A stretch of 29,472 nt of DNA, taken from NCBI GenBank assembly GCA_035299425.1, contig DATGWP010000122.1, positions 1-29,472 on the forward strand, given 5' to 3'. The position numbers were made by a program, and so were the translations under genes. Source of the stretch: Bog-950 sp035299425. Lineage in GTDB: Bacteria; Bacteroidota; Bacteroidia; Chitinophagales; LD1. The notes beneath the pieces were generated by a model. The model was not told where the DNA came from, did not search any database, and saw nothing but the letters and a program-made list of their open reading frames with translations. Below, piece by piece: positions 17,301 through 24,476 of the stretch (the first letter of the stretch is position 1; each line of letters opens with the position of its first letter).

Positions 17301-18443
17301 GCAACTACCGAAGATTTGATTGGTGTAGTTGCCGGCACCTATACTATAACGGTAACGGATGGAAATGTTTGTCAGAAAACGGCAACATTTACGGTAGGAG
17401 AGGGGCCGCAGATTATATCCAGCCTGGCCGCCCTCGATCCTATATGCAACGGAGGGAACACCGGGTCAATAACAGCGATTACCAGCGGTGGCGTGCAGCC
17501 ATACAATTATGCATGGAGCAACAGCAAAACAACAGTTGCCATAGGCACATTAGTAGCCGGTACGTATACTCTTACTATTACCGATGCAGCCAACTGTACG
17601 GTTACTTCATCGGCTGTGCTTAACAATCCTGCCGCCATTACTGTAAGCGCTAATGCACAGGGTGCTAAGTGCTTTAATACAGCCAGCGGGCAGGTTACAG
17701 CATTTGTAACCGGAGGCTTTGCTCCTTATAATTATATGCTGAATGGTGTAGCGCAGTCCAACGATACTTTCACTAACCTGTTGCCGGGCCAATACTTATT
17801 ATTGGTAACCGACGTAAACGGTTGCCAGGGTTCGGCCAGCTTCAGCGTGTCTTCACCTTCGGATATTAGTGTAGACCTGAACGTAACCGAGCAGGTAATT
17901 CTTACCGGTATGCAAACGCAGTTGATTGCAACGGCTACATCTGACACTACCATTCTCAATTACTTCTGGAGCCCTGATTCAATTGGTAGTTCAATATTCG
18001 ATTATTCAGGTTGCGGAGACCCTTTAAATTGCAGCAACCCTAAGGTAGCGCCACGTACTACTACCGTATTTACAGTACTGGTAATGAATGCTGACTCGTG
18101 CTATGCATCGGATACTGTGACCGTATATGTAGACAACGAGCTTTCTGCCTTTATCCCTTCTGCATTTACACCTAACGGAGATGGACTGAACGACCGCTTT
18201 GAGTTTGATATTTTGGGTGCTACCAATGTTGAAGTATCTGTGTTTAACAGATGGGGGCAGCGGATTTATTACAATCCATCACAGGCTAACAAAATGAATG
18301 TAGGTAATGATGGATGGGATGGCACCGTAGATGGCAGACTGGCGCCGTTTGACACTTACGTGTACCAGATAAAAGTGAATTACATGCAGGATTATGTATT
18401 GTCTGAAAAAGACTTTACCGGAACTGTCACGTTAATGAAATAA
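11367..18443 (+). CDS. Giant surface adhesin: Ig-like and SprB repeats, T9SS type B domain
   Basis: A 2358-residue cell-surface protein related to the SprB gliding adhesins of Bacteroidota. It begins with a signal peptide (residues 1-28, ending I-N-A-Q). A Cys- and Asp-rich N-terminal domain (~29-220) follows and is not recognised. Then come one Ig-like module (~224-297) and seven units of ~83 residues (~298-948), most opening like N-T-I-S-A-D-Q-x-F-C with a Y-Q-W-Q core. Sixteen SprB repeats follow (~958-2165), each with an opening C, G-x-I-D-I-T-V-x-G-G, W-S-N, T-E-D-I, A-G-T-Y-x-V-x-V-T-D and G-C. A PKD-like spacer leads to the CHU_C type B sorting domain (~2260-2358: F-T-P-N-G-D-G-L-N-D, N-R-W-G-Q-R-I-Y, W-D-G). 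It likely serves adhesion or gliding. The ligand is unknown. Confidence 0.95.
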   Translation: MIKILTRFSRVSVVALLMLLTGGTINAQVFNDGCMRIRPYVHDSWLQEFEDPFQADEVALQWYAADNADLDGQGYRSDYGFLYLTGSNYIGWRTIFEGGDDDAAAHPMVNLFDHTYGTVGTTFSAATPQYLRIRGTYTGDDCGGASGCSTGFPTCITFDDDDYCYDDVLTNTFNYRFSPPNQNIFTSDVFTNNHGGNPPTIGGGSNFGARIGVNWSSPIPFGIVASPSTSVCAGGSITLTATGGTVQGGTYSWYTSTGTFVGVGTSISVSPLANTTYRVYCRNGGIDGLCFKDINVFASSNPIVNNNITPSAPVGPFCNSGNPGIVTGNTPNVSLPTWSYQWETSTDGGGSWTNWGNVSSAVLPYQFDPANTTQTLLVRRVVFAGGCDNASNVLTYVIEPSIGNNTIAGDQTLCGAGIPISLTGSVPTGGAGNYFYQWQSATSIGGPYTDIGGANGQNYAPNTLTQTTYFRRTVSGGVCPPSTSNVITVTIQPVITGNTISADQVFCVSGNPANLVGTGTLAGGDGSFTYQWQQSTDGGVTWSATGGLAANYNPPVITQTTLYRRGVYSGVCSDNSNIVTVTVHPAISNNTISADQASCGSFTAATIVGTIPAGGNGSYTYTWEESINGGGTWTTIGGAISANYSPGTVAVTTLYRRNVNSLPCTSVSNIVTITITPPITVNTIGSDQTFCVSGTPATLTGPVPTGGNGSFTYQWQSSPDGFNWTNIGGATAIDYSPGVITSTTYFHRIAYSGSCSLTSNMVTITIVPAITANSVSADQSFCGSDDPALLIGSTPSGGTGVYTYLWYSSTDNITFSPIGGAINQNYDPGNVTVTTYFYREVTSSVCSSNSNVVTITVVPVINDNTIDSYQRFCDSGDPAIINGSTPTGGTGSYTYSWEISTNGITWTPVIGANGISYDPPATSVTVYYHRIVTSSVCSSTSNTSTVLVLDLPQITQVTHTDVLCNGGNTGTISVTGISSNGPVQFSIDGGATYQSSGSFAGLIAGSYFVFITDDSACVNSYTGNPEVVSEPAVLNHTTTPQNASCDNVFDGSITVNTTGGVVPYIYSLNGGPSQSSNVFSGLASGTYTVLVTDDNGCTSTSSVFLDTAYAVYASLVSQTPVSCFGGVDGTVTVELTGGVPPYSYSINGVQFVPSSTFTGLASGNYVITLRDSKGCTDFVNVTITQPAQLTAQLDSVMTIGCNGASSGGIYITVTGGNPAYSFLWSNGAVTEDITGLVAGTYNVAITDSKGCTTSVGATLSQPLPLFINIASYQDLLCYNDSSGAIDITVNGGVPPYSFAWSNAATTEDIYNILPGTYSVTVTDANGCNETISQTVSEPTQLTSTISATQVLCAGAASGNVDLEVNGGTTPYNYVWNNGATGQDLTGVSGGTYTVVIYDANGCSIVNSTVVTEPAAIAITVAKTDVLCSGGATGAIDITVTGGQSPYDYTWSNSAITQDLTGLTAGVYAVTVKDANNCTATVSVTITEVAGMVLNSSVDSIACANGTNGAIDITVQGGTFPYTYLWSNSATTEDIFGLVAGTYTVTVTDANGCTITAVFTLSQPNGMTSSIVGTDVTCNGASNGAANLTVSGGTTPYNFLWSTFQGTEDVSGLTGGLFYVIVTDAKGCEIKDSVFIAEPQPIVLTTVVTNISCFNANDGAIDLSVTGGTPNYTYLWSNSAATQDVSSLPGGQYVVTVTDAQNCTATASVTIVNPSAINANFITKNPLCNGDTSGRIDLLVSGGTPVYNFLWSNGAVTEDLVNVGAGTYIVTITDSRNCNHVDSATIVEPGQIFTSGVVKNVSCNGLADGFVDITAYAGTLPYTYKWSTLQSTEDIFNVPGGDYYVTVTDINGCEAVSLYIIKEPLPLGIGIAKTDVRCYGEATGTLAVLPTGGTTPYYYLWNNFATDSLLLGVEAGHYIIQLTDSNGCFIYDSVDVTQPSEINIAATLVDALCYGAADADIDVTTTGGTPSYSFNWSNSATTEDLIGVVAGTYTITVTDGNVCQKTATFTVGEGPQIISSLAALDPICNGGNTGSITAITSGGVQPYNYAWSNSKTTVAIGTLVAGTYTLTITDAANCTVTSSAVLNNPAAITVSANAQGAKCFNTASGQVTAFVTGGFAPYNYMLNGVAQSNDTFTNLLPGQYLLLVTDVNGCQGSASFSVSSPSDISVDLNVTEQVILTGMQTQLIATATSDTTILNYFWSPDSIGSSIFDYSGCGDPLNCSNPKVAPRTTTVFTVLVMNADSCYASDTVTVYVDNELSAFIPSAFTPNGDGLNDRFEFDILGATNVEVSVFNRWGQRIYYNPSQANKMNVGNDGWDGTVDGRLAPFDTYVYQIKVNYMQDYVLSEKDFTGTVTLMK
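12240..14216 (+). repeat. Seven ~83-residue Ig-like units
   Basis: This protein-level tandem array lies inside the giant adhesin. Units open near D-Q-x-F-C-x-S-G-x-P-A and close with S-N-x-V-T-I-T-V. The DNA of neighbouring units has diverged, so this is an old array rather than a recent expansion. Confidence 0.85.
14238..17865 (+). repeat. Sixteen SprB repeats
   Basis: I counted sixteen units of about 75 residues, by their opening Cys and closing G-C or N-C. Units 4 to 15 are the most regular. Units 1-3 and 16 lack the W-S-N core and use an L-N-G or I-N-G/D-G variant, so both ends of the array share a distinct subtype. Confidence 0.88.
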
Positions 18444-18454
18444 ACGTTTTAATA

Positions 18455-18487
18455 AAACGCCTCCGTATCAAAAGTGCGGAGGCGTTT
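18455..18487 (+). terminator. Rho-independent terminator of the giant adhesin
   Basis: AAACGCCTCCG (18455-18465) pairs perfectly over 11 bases with CGGAGGCGTTT (18477-18487), with an 11-base loop. It ends only 12 bases before the next start codon, and its T run is short and interrupted. Confidence 0.85.
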
Positions 18488-18499
18488 CTATTTAGCATA

Positions 18500-19006
18500 A
18501 TGGGCCACAATGCGCAATATTTTGTAGATAGATACCGGATGCAGTTGCATCCGGAAGGCGGCTGGTTTAAAGAAACCTACCGCAGCGATGAGATTATTTT
18601 AAAAGAGCATTTGCCCAATAGGTTTAGCGATGGCCGGAGTTTCTGCACCGGTATTTATTTTCTGTTAGAGGGCGAGCAGTTTTCAGGTTTTCACCGCATT
18701 AAAAGCGATGAAATGTGGCATTTTTATGCAGGTGGCCCCTTACATGTTTATGTAATAGACGAACACGGTGAGCTTGAAGTAATAAAATTGGGAAACAATC
18801 CCGATAACGGTGAGGTTTTTCAGGCAGTGGTAAAGGCCGGGTGCTGGTTTGCATCGCAACCGGCACAGCAGCATTCGTTTTGTTTTGTAGGCTGTACTGT
18901 AGCGCCTGGTTTCGATTTTGCCGATTTTGAACTGGCTAAGGCAAGCATATTAAGTGAACTATATCCCCAACATAATCCCCTAATACAAAAACTTTGCAGA
19001 CCATGA
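18500..19006 (+). CDS. Cupin-5 (DUF985) family protein
   Basis: A small cupin of the DUF985 family; a sugar-nucleotide or metal-dependent role is often proposed, but the function is not settled. The family opening H-P-E-G-G-W-F-K-E-T-Y-R-S is at residues ~17-29. The cupin core S-G-F-H-R-I-K-S-D-E-M-W-H-F-Y follows (~65-79), with its conserved His, Glu and His. The late motif is V-A-P-G-F-D-F-A-D-F-E-L (~134-145). The 168-residue length is normal. Its stop overlaps the next start as ATGA (19003-19006), so translation with the carbonic anhydrase gene is probably coupled. The start lies 12 bases after the preceding terminator hairpin, which leaves little room for a normal promoter. Confidence 0.9.
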   Translation: MGHNAQYFVDRYRMQLHPEGGWFKETYRSDEIILKEHLPNRFSDGRSFCTGIYFLLEGEQFSGFHRIKSDEMWHFYAGGPLHVYVIDEHGELEVIKLGNNPDNGEVFQAVVKAGCWFASQPAQQHSFCFVGCTVAPGFDFADFELAKASILSELYPQHNPLIQKLCRP

Positions 19007-19629
19007 AAAGATTTGAAACCCTACTGGAAGATAATAAGAAATGGGCAGCCGCACAGGTAAATACCGACCCGGAATTTTTTAAGAGACTGGAGAATCTTCA
19101 GACGCCTGAATTTTTATGGATAGGCTGCAGCGACAGCCGCGTGCCAGCTAATGAGATAACCGGTACACGCCCCGGCGAAATATTTGTACACCGCAATGTA
19201 GCCAACCTGGTAGTTAACGGCGATGTGAACCTGCTGAGCGTGCTTAAATATTCGGTAGAGGTGTTGAAGGTAAAACACATTATAGTATGCGGCCACTATG
19301 GCTGTGGAGGTGTTAATGCAGCCCTGACAAGCAAAAATTTTGGTGTTCTCAACAACTGGCTGCGCAATATTAAAGATGTATACCGCCTGCACCAGGCCGA
19401 AATAGATGCTTTGCCGGATACAGAGAGAGCAGACCTGCTTACCGAGTTAAATGTAAAAGAACAGGTAATGAACCTGATAAAAACAGAGATAGTGCAGGGG
19501 GCGTGGAAAAGCGATAATCAACCGCACATACATGGTTGTGTTTATTCTTTAAAAAATGGAATCTTAAAACAAATTATAAGCATAGAGCCTAATACAAATA
19601 TTAGCCCGGTGTACAGGCTGGATGTATAA
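19003..19629 (+). CDS. Beta-class carbonic anhydrase
   Basis: Interconverts CO2 and bicarbonate, supplying bicarbonate for carboxylation and helping pH balance, in the cytoplasm. The zinc ligands are visible: Cys42 in C-S-D-S-R, with its partner Asp44 and Arg46, then His98 and Cys101 in H-Y-G-C-G-G. The 208-residue length is typical. I chose the ATG at 19003 over the in-frame TTG at 18994 because it forms the ATGA overlap with the upstream cupin gene and begins the conserved M-K-R-F-E-T-L-L-E-D-N helix. The stop codon abuts the stop of the convergent gene with no base between. Confidence 0.96.
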   Translation: MKRFETLLEDNKKWAAAQVNTDPEFFKRLENLQTPEFLWIGCSDSRVPANEITGTRPGEIFVHRNVANLVVNGDVNLLSVLKYSVEVLKVKHIIVCGHYGCGGVNAALTSKNFGVLNNWLRNIKDVYRLHQAEIDALPDTERADLLTELNVKEQVMNLIKTEIVQGAWKSDNQPHIHGCVYSLKNGILKQIISIEPNTNISPVYRLDV

Positions 19630-20118
19630 TTAAAACAAGGTAGGTTTATTGCCCGAGATGTTGCCCTCGTGCTCCAGCAGCCACTGCTTGCGCCACAAAC
19701 CACCCGCATAGCCTGTAAGCTTGCCATCGGCACCAATTACGCGATGGCAGGGCAGTATAATAGCTATGGGGTTCTTGCCATTGGCAAGGCCCACGGCGCG
19801 CACGGCATCGGGGTTCTTAAGTTTTTGGGCAATGGCGTTGTATGAGCAGGTACTGCCAAATTCTATTTTTTTCAATTCATTCCAAACCTTCTTTTGAAAC
19901 AGCGTGCCTTCGGGCTTTAGCTTTACTGTAAACTCAGTGCGGGTGCCTGCAAAATATTCTTCCAGCTCCTTTTTGCACTCTAACAATACTTCAGGTGCAG
20001 GCGCTGTTGGTGCTATTTCTTCTTCTACAAATAGTACAGCCGTAACAAAAGTATTGGTGCCCGATATTTCTAACGAGCCCAGCGGAGTTTTAAGGTATGT
20101 GTGTATCCGGTCTGGCAT
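19630..20118 (-). CDS. ogt: Methylated-DNA--protein-cysteine methyltransferase
   Basis: Repairs O6-alkylguanine by moving the alkyl group to its own cysteine in a one-time reaction. The active site P-C-H-R-V is at residues 123-127, with Cys124 as acceptor. The arginine-finger region V-R-A-V-G is at 106-110 and the N-G-K-N-P loop at 113-117. A short N-terminal domain (~1-70) and the C-terminal DNA-binding domain are both present. The 162-residue size matches Ogt/MGMT rather than an Ada fusion. It converges with the carbonic anhydrase gene. The SpoIIAA-like gene lies 47 bases upstream on the same strand and may be co-transcribed. Confidence 0.95.
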   Translation of the reverse strand: MPDRIHTYLKTPLGSLEISGTNTFVTAVLFVEEEIAPTAPAPEVLLECKKELEEYFAGTRTEFTVKLKPEGTLFQKKVWNELKKIEFGSTCSYNAIAQKLKNPDAVRAVGLANGKNPIAIILPCHRVIGADGKLTGYAGGLWRKQWLLEHEGNISGNKPTLF

Positions 20119-20165
20119 GTGTCTAAGTTACGAAAATAAACGCACAACCGGATCACAATAAAACA

Positions 20166-20531
20166 TTACGAGCCGCTTGCCCAGGCTATAGCTTCCTGTT
20201 CGGCACTGGAAGCAAACTGCTTAAACTCGGCAGGTGTAATTTTATCCAGCACTACGGTTGATGCTTTTACAAATTCAGTATCGTTAACCATAGCCACACG
20301 GCCCCATTTTGTAAGGTGCTTTATTCCTAATAGCGCATCTTTCATCCAGGCGCCAATAGTGAAATTTTTAAGCTCGGTAGCTACTATTAGTACAAGGTTT
20401 ACCTCGGGGTAGCTTTTACTCATTTTATCTACTACCGGGAAAACAAGATTATCGTAATTTTCTTTTGTAACCTCTCCGGTTATGCGGAATACGGCTGTAT
20501 TGGGGCTAGCCACTGCTATTTGCTGTATCAT
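20166..20531 (-). CDS. SpoIIAA-like STAS-fold protein
   Basis: A 121-residue cytoplasmic protein that resembles the SpoIIAA-like/SEC14-STAS family (pfam11964 type). The recognisable pattern is a first strand with I-T-G-E-V-T-K-E-N-Y-D, a middle strand V-N-L-V-L-I-V, the helix W-M-K-D-A-L-L-G-I-K-H-L, then R-V-A-M-V-N-D and a C-terminal F-x-x-x-E-Q-E-A-I-A-W. Members may bind lipids or act as regulators; nothing here fixes the role. It lies between the rpoB terminator and ogt on the same strand, so it is probably the first gene of a short ogt transcription unit rather than part of an rpoB operon. Confidence 0.7.
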   Translation of the reverse strand: MIQQIAVASPNTAVFRITGEVTKENYDNLVFPVVDKMSKSYPEVNLVLIVATELKNFTIGAWMKDALLGIKHLTKWGRVAMVNDTEFVKASTVVLDKITPAEFKQFASSAEQEAIAWASGS

Positions 20532-20586
20532 ATAGTATATAGTTTACAGCTAAAAGGCAAACCATGTGCCAGCGGCCTAAAAACAA

Positions 20587-20616
20587 AAAAGCCCTCCGGA
20601 TATCCGAAGGGCTTTT
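20587..20616 (-). terminator. Rho-independent terminator of rpoB
   Basis: AAAAGCCCT and AGGGCTTTT enclose the palindrome CGGATATCCG, giving one long hairpin with a single internal mismatch pair. In rpoB's direction it is followed by a run of T (the A run at 20580-20590). It ends the transcript directly after rpoB, where rpoC would normally follow. Confidence 0.9.
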
Positions 20617-20628
20617 GTATTCTGCCTT

Positions 20629-20660
20629 TAAATCTCCGCCACGGCGGAGATTTAGGGGTT
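20629..20660 (-). repeat. Stop-proximal CCCCT-AAATCT palindromic repeat, copy 2
   Basis: TAAATCTCCGCC (20629-20640) and GGCGGAGATTTA (20643-20654) are perfect 12-bp arms with a two-base centre, flanked by GGGG. Read in rpoB's sense it is CCCCTAAATCT plus stem, as in copy 1 after aconitase. It lies a few bases after the rpoB stop and before the terminator. Confidence 0.65.
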
Positions 20661-20663
20661 TAA

Positions 20664-23600
20664 TTAATCAAACTTAAGGTCAAGCGCTAAGCCTCTCAAC
20701 TCGTGCATTAACACGTTGAACGACTCTGGTATACCAGCCTCTGGCAGGTTATCGCCCTTAACAATTGCTTCGTAAGTTTTAGCACGGCCGATGATATCAT
20801 CCGACTTAACTGTAAGCAATTCCTGAAGGATATTCGACGCACCGTATGCCTCGATAGCCCAAACCTCCATTTCTCCAAAACGCTGACCACCAAACTGTGC
20901 TTTACCGCCCAATGGCTGCTGTGTGATAAGAGAGTAAGGCCCGATAGAACGCGCGTGCATCTTATCATCAACCATGTGTATCAGTTTCAGCATGTAGATG
21001 ATACCTACGGTAGTTTCCTGGTGGAAACGCTCGCCTGTTTCGCCATCATACAAGTGGGTAGATCCAAACTCTGGTAAACCGGCTTCCTTAATGTAGTTAG
21101 CTATCTCCGTAAGCGAAGCACCGTCGAAAATCGGAGTGCCGAACTTAACGCCCAGTTTCTGACCAGCCCATGCAAGCACGGTTTCGTAAATCTGACCAAG
21201 GTTCATACGGCTAGGTACACCTAGTGGGTTCAATACAATATCTACAGTTGTTCCATCCTCAAGGAAAGGCATATCTTCTGTACGAACGATACGTGCAACA
21301 ATACCCTTGTTACCGTGGCGGCCCGCCATTTTATCACCTACCTTCAGCTTACGTTTCTTGGCAATGTAAACCTTAGCCAGTTTCAATACACCACTTGGCA
21401 ACTCATCACCAATGCTGATGTTGAATTTCTCGCGCTTGTATTTACCGGTCTCTTCGTTTACACGCATGTTGTAGTTGTGCAACATCATCTTAACCAGCAT
21501 GTTCGAATCTTCGTCCTTGGTCCAGTTGTTACCGTCAACTACTGCATAATCTAAATCGTGCAATAACTTGGCGCTGAACTTGGTGCCTTTGCTTACCAAC
21601 TCTTCACGGTAGATAGTCTGGATACCTGTAGTAACTTTACCGGCTAATACACTCATCAATTTATCTACAAGGGTAGTTTTGATATCGGCAAACTTCTTAT
21701 CGAAGTCCTTATCAAGTTTCTCAAGCAATGTCTTCTCCTTCACCTTCGAAGTCTTATCCTTCTTGGCGCGGCCGAATAAACGCTTGCTGATAACGGTACC
21801 TTCTACCGAAGGTGGAACCTTCATAGAAGCATCCTTCACGTCACCGGCTTTATCGCCGAAGATAGCGCGAAGTAGTTTTTCTTCCGGTGTTGGGTCGCTT
21901 TCGCCCTTAGGGGTAATTTTACCAATAAGAATATCGCCTTCCTTAACACGTGCACCTACACGGATGATACCGTTGTCGTCCAGGTCCTTCGTAGCTTCTT
22001 CGCTTACGTTAGGTATATCCGGTGTCAACTCTTCTTCACCCAGCTTGGTATCGCGCACTTCCATTTCAAATTCCTCTACGTGGATTGAAGTGAAAACATC
22101 ATCGCGAACTACGCGCTCAGATATAACGATGGCATCCTCAAAGTTATATCCCTTCCATGGCATGAATGCCACTTTAAGGTTAGCACCCAGTGCCAACTCA
22201 CCACCTTGTGTTGCAAAACCTTCGCAAAGTATTTCTCCCTTCTTAACCTTCTGGCCTTTCTTTACGATTGGCTTAAGGTTGATACAGGTGCTCTGGTTGG
22301 TTTTAAGGAACTTAGGCAGGTTGTATGTTACTTTATCATCTTTGAAAGAAACTAATCTTTCTTCTTCTGTGCGGTCGTACTTTACAGTAATCTGGTTAGC
22401 ATCTACATACTCTATCACACCGTCTTTTTCGGCATTGATAAGGTTACGCGAATCAACAGCTACCTTAGCTTCCAGACCAGTACCTACTATCGGAGCTTGT
22501 GGCTTCAACAATGGCACAGCCTGACGTTGCATGTTCGAACCCATCAAGGCACGGTTAGCATCATCATGCTCAAGGAAAGGAATCAGGGAAGCAGATACAC
22601 CCACAATCTGGTTAGGAGCTACGTCCATGTATTGCACCTCTTCAGGAGCAAGAATTGGGAAATCGCCCTGGAAACGTGACTTCACCTTATCGGTAGTAAA
22701 GTTTCCTTTATCATCAAGACCCACATTGCTCTGGGCTATCTTTACCAAATCTTCTTCTTCGGCGCTCAGGAACTCAACTTTACCTTTCAGGTTCACACGG
22801 CTCTTATCTACCTTGCGGTAAGGAGTCTCGATGAAGCCCATTTTATTCACCTTAGCGTGAACGCAAAGGGTAGAGATAAGACCGATGTTCGGTCCTTCCG
22901 GAGTTTCGATAGTACAAAGACGGCCATAGTGAGAGTAGTGAACGTCACGAACCTCAAAACCGGCACGCTCTCTCGAAAGACCACCAGGTCCTAACGCCGA
23001 TACACGGCGCTTGTTGGTGATTTCGGCAAGCGGGTTAGTCTGGTCAAGGAACTGAGACAACTGCGATGTACCGAAGAAAGAGTTGATTACCGAAGAAAGA
23101 GTTCTTGCGTTGATCAAATCTACCGGGGTGAACACCTCATTATCACGCACGTTCATACGCTCGCGGATAGTACGGGCCATACGGGCAAGACCTACACCAA
23201 ACTGGGTGTAAAGCTGCTCGCCTACAGTACGAACACGACGATTGCTCAAGTGATCGATATCATCAATTTCAGCCTTTTGGTTAGAAAGGTTTACTAAGTA
23301 CTTAACGATGGCGATGATATCGGTCTTCGTTAATACCTTTGTATCCATATCAATATCCAGCTCAAGCTTTTTATTGATTTTATAACGGCCTACTTCGCCC
23401 AAGTCGTAACGCTTATCAGAGAAGAACAACTTCTCGATAATGCCACGGGCAGTTTCTTCATCAGGTGGTTCGCTACCACGTAGTTGTTTATAGATGTGGT
23501 TAAGGGCCTCGATTTCTGAGTTCGATGTATCCTTATTAAGGGTGTTGAAGATGATTGAGTAATCAGCTCCTACGTTATCCTTGTGCGCAAAGATACTCTT

Positions 23601-24476
23601 GGTACCAGAGTCTACAATCAATGCAAAGTTATCATCGTCTATAATGGTATCGCGCTCAAGCAATACTTCATTACGCTCGATAGATACAACTTCACCGGTA
23701 TCCTCATCCACAAAATCTTCCATCCAGGTTTTAAGCACCCGTGCGGCTAATCTGCGGCCTACTGCTTTGGCTACATTCTTCTTGCTTACTTCTATTTCAT
23801 CGGCAAGGTTGAACAATGTAAGGATATCTTTATCTGAATCGTAACCTACTGCGCGAAGCAACATGGTTACAGGGAATTTCTTTTTACGGTCAATGTAGGC
23901 ATACATTACATTGTTGATGTCGGTAGCAAACTCCATCCACGCTCCCTTGAAAGGAATTACACGGGCGCTGTAAATCTTGGTGCCGTTCGGGTGGAACGAC
24001 TGGCCGAAGAATACACCCGGGCTACGGTGAAGCTGCGATACAATAACACGCTCAGCACCGTTTACAATAAATGTTCCTTTCGGAGTCATGTAAGGTATGT
24101 TGCCAAGGAACACGTCCTGAACGATAGTTTTGAAATCGATGTGCTCAGGGTCGTTACAAGAAAGTTTCAACTTAGCCTTCAACGGAACGCAGTAAGTTAA
24201 ACCTCTTTCAATACACTCTTCTATAGAATATCTTGGAGGGTCAACGAAATAATCGATGAATTCCAATACGAAGATGTTGCGGGTATCGCTGATAGGAAAA
24301 TTCTCTCTGAAAACAGTGTGCAGGCCTTCGTGCTTACGGTTTTCGGGGGTAGTTTCTAACTGGATAAATTCTTTGAAGGTCTCTAACTGAATATCTAATA
24401 AATCCGGTTGCTCATCAGGAAGTTTGATTTTCCCGAAGTTGATTCTTTCAGCTTGTTTCTTGATTGTTTCAGCCAT
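20664..24476 (-). CDS. rpoB: DNA-directed RNA polymerase beta subunit (solitary gene)
   Basis: The beta subunit of RNA polymerase, complete at 1270 residues, the usual Bacteroidota length. Canonical blocks are intact: the rifampicin region F-F-G-T-S-Q-L-S-Q-F-L-D-Q (~463-475), K-R-R-V-S-A-L-G-P-G-G-L (489-500), I-E-T-P-E-G-P-N-I-G (~523-532), G-D-K-M-A-G-R-H-G-N-K-G and the C-terminal G-G-K-A-Q-F-G-G-Q-R-F-G-E-M-E. Residue 488 (codon 23013-23015) is Asn, where E. coli has His526. Context is abnormal. Instead of rplL upstream there is a T9SS gene, and instead of rpoC downstream there is a terminator. It has its own promoter with a dyad over the -33 box. It may be a displaced housekeeping gene or a second copy. 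The reading frame shows no decay. Confidence 0.97.
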   Translation of the reverse strand: MAETIKKQAERINFGKIKLPDEQPDLLDIQLETFKEFIQLETTPENRKHEGLHTVFRENFPISDTRNIFVLEFIDYFVDPPRYSIEECIERGLTYCVPLKAKLKLSCNDPEHIDFKTIVQDVFLGNIPYMTPKGTFIVNGAERVIVSQLHRSPGVFFGQSFHPNGTKIYSARVIPFKGAWMEFATDINNVMYAYIDRKKKFPVTMLLRAVGYDSDKDILTLFNLADEIEVSKKNVAKAVGRRLAARVLKTWMEDFVDEDTGEVVSIERNEVLLERDTIIDDDNFALIVDSGTKSIFAHKDNVGADYSIIFNTLNKDTSNSEIEALNHIYKQLRGSEPPDEETARGIIEKLFFSDKRYDLGEVGRYKINKKLELDIDMDTKVLTKTDIIAIVKYLVNLSNQKAEIDDIDHLSNRRVRTVGEQLYTQFGVGLARMARTIRERMNVRDNEVFTPVDLINARTLSSVINSFFGTSQLSQFLDQTNPLAEITNKRRVSALGPGGLSRERAGFEVRDVHYSHYGRLCTIETPEGPNIGLISTLCVHAKVNKMGFIETPYRKVDKSRVNLKGKVEFLSAEEEDLVKIAQSNVGLDDKGNFTTDKVKSRFQGDFPILAPEEVQYMDVAPNQIVGVSASLIPFLEHDDANRALMGSNMQRQAVPLLKPQAPIVGTGLEAKVAVDSRNLINAEKDGVIEYVDANQITVKYDRTEEERLVSFKDDKVTYNLPKFLKTNQSTCINLKPIVKKGQKVKKGEILCEGFATQGGELALGANLKVAFMPWKGYNFEDAIVISERVVRDDVFTSIHVEEFEMEVRDTKLGEEELTPDIPNVSEEATKDLDDNGIIRVGARVKEGDILIGKITPKGESDPTPEEKLLRAIFGDKAGDVKDASMKVPPSVEGTVISKRLFGRAKKDKTSKVKEKTLLEKLDKDFDKKFADIKTTLVDKLMSVLAGKVTTGIQTIYREELVSKGTKFSAKLLHDLDYAVVDGNNWTKDEDSNMLVKMMLHNYNMRVNEETGKYKREKFNISIGDELPSGVLKLAKVYIAKKRKLKVGDKMAGRHGNKGIVARIVRTEDMPFLEDGTTVDIVLNPLGVPSRMNLGQIYETVLAWAGQKLGVKFGTPIFDGASLTEIANYIKEAGLPEFGSTHLYDGETGERFHQETTVGIIYMLKLIHMVDDKMHARSIGPYSLITQQPLGGKAQFGGQRFGEMEVWAIEAYGASNILQELLTVKSDDIIGRAKTYEAIVKGDNLPEAGIPESFNVLMHELRGLALDLKFD

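Noticed and set aside
14238..17865. Possible CRISPR-like or DNA tandem repeat array
   Set aside because: The periodicity is at protein level (about 75 residues) and the DNA copies are diverged; there are no identical short repeats with unique spacers and no cas genes.
21679..22524. Open frame of 281 codons on the plus strand opposite rpoB
   Set aside because: Ser/Leu/Pro-rich product antisense to a highly conserved part of rpoB; typical shadow of a codon-biased gene.
22900..22915. Thr in place of Pro before I-E-T-P-E-G-P in RpoB as a second rifampicin-type change
   Set aside because: By counting from His526 it aligns with E. coli position 560, not Pro564; Pro564 itself is conserved here, and such variation may be normal in the phylum.
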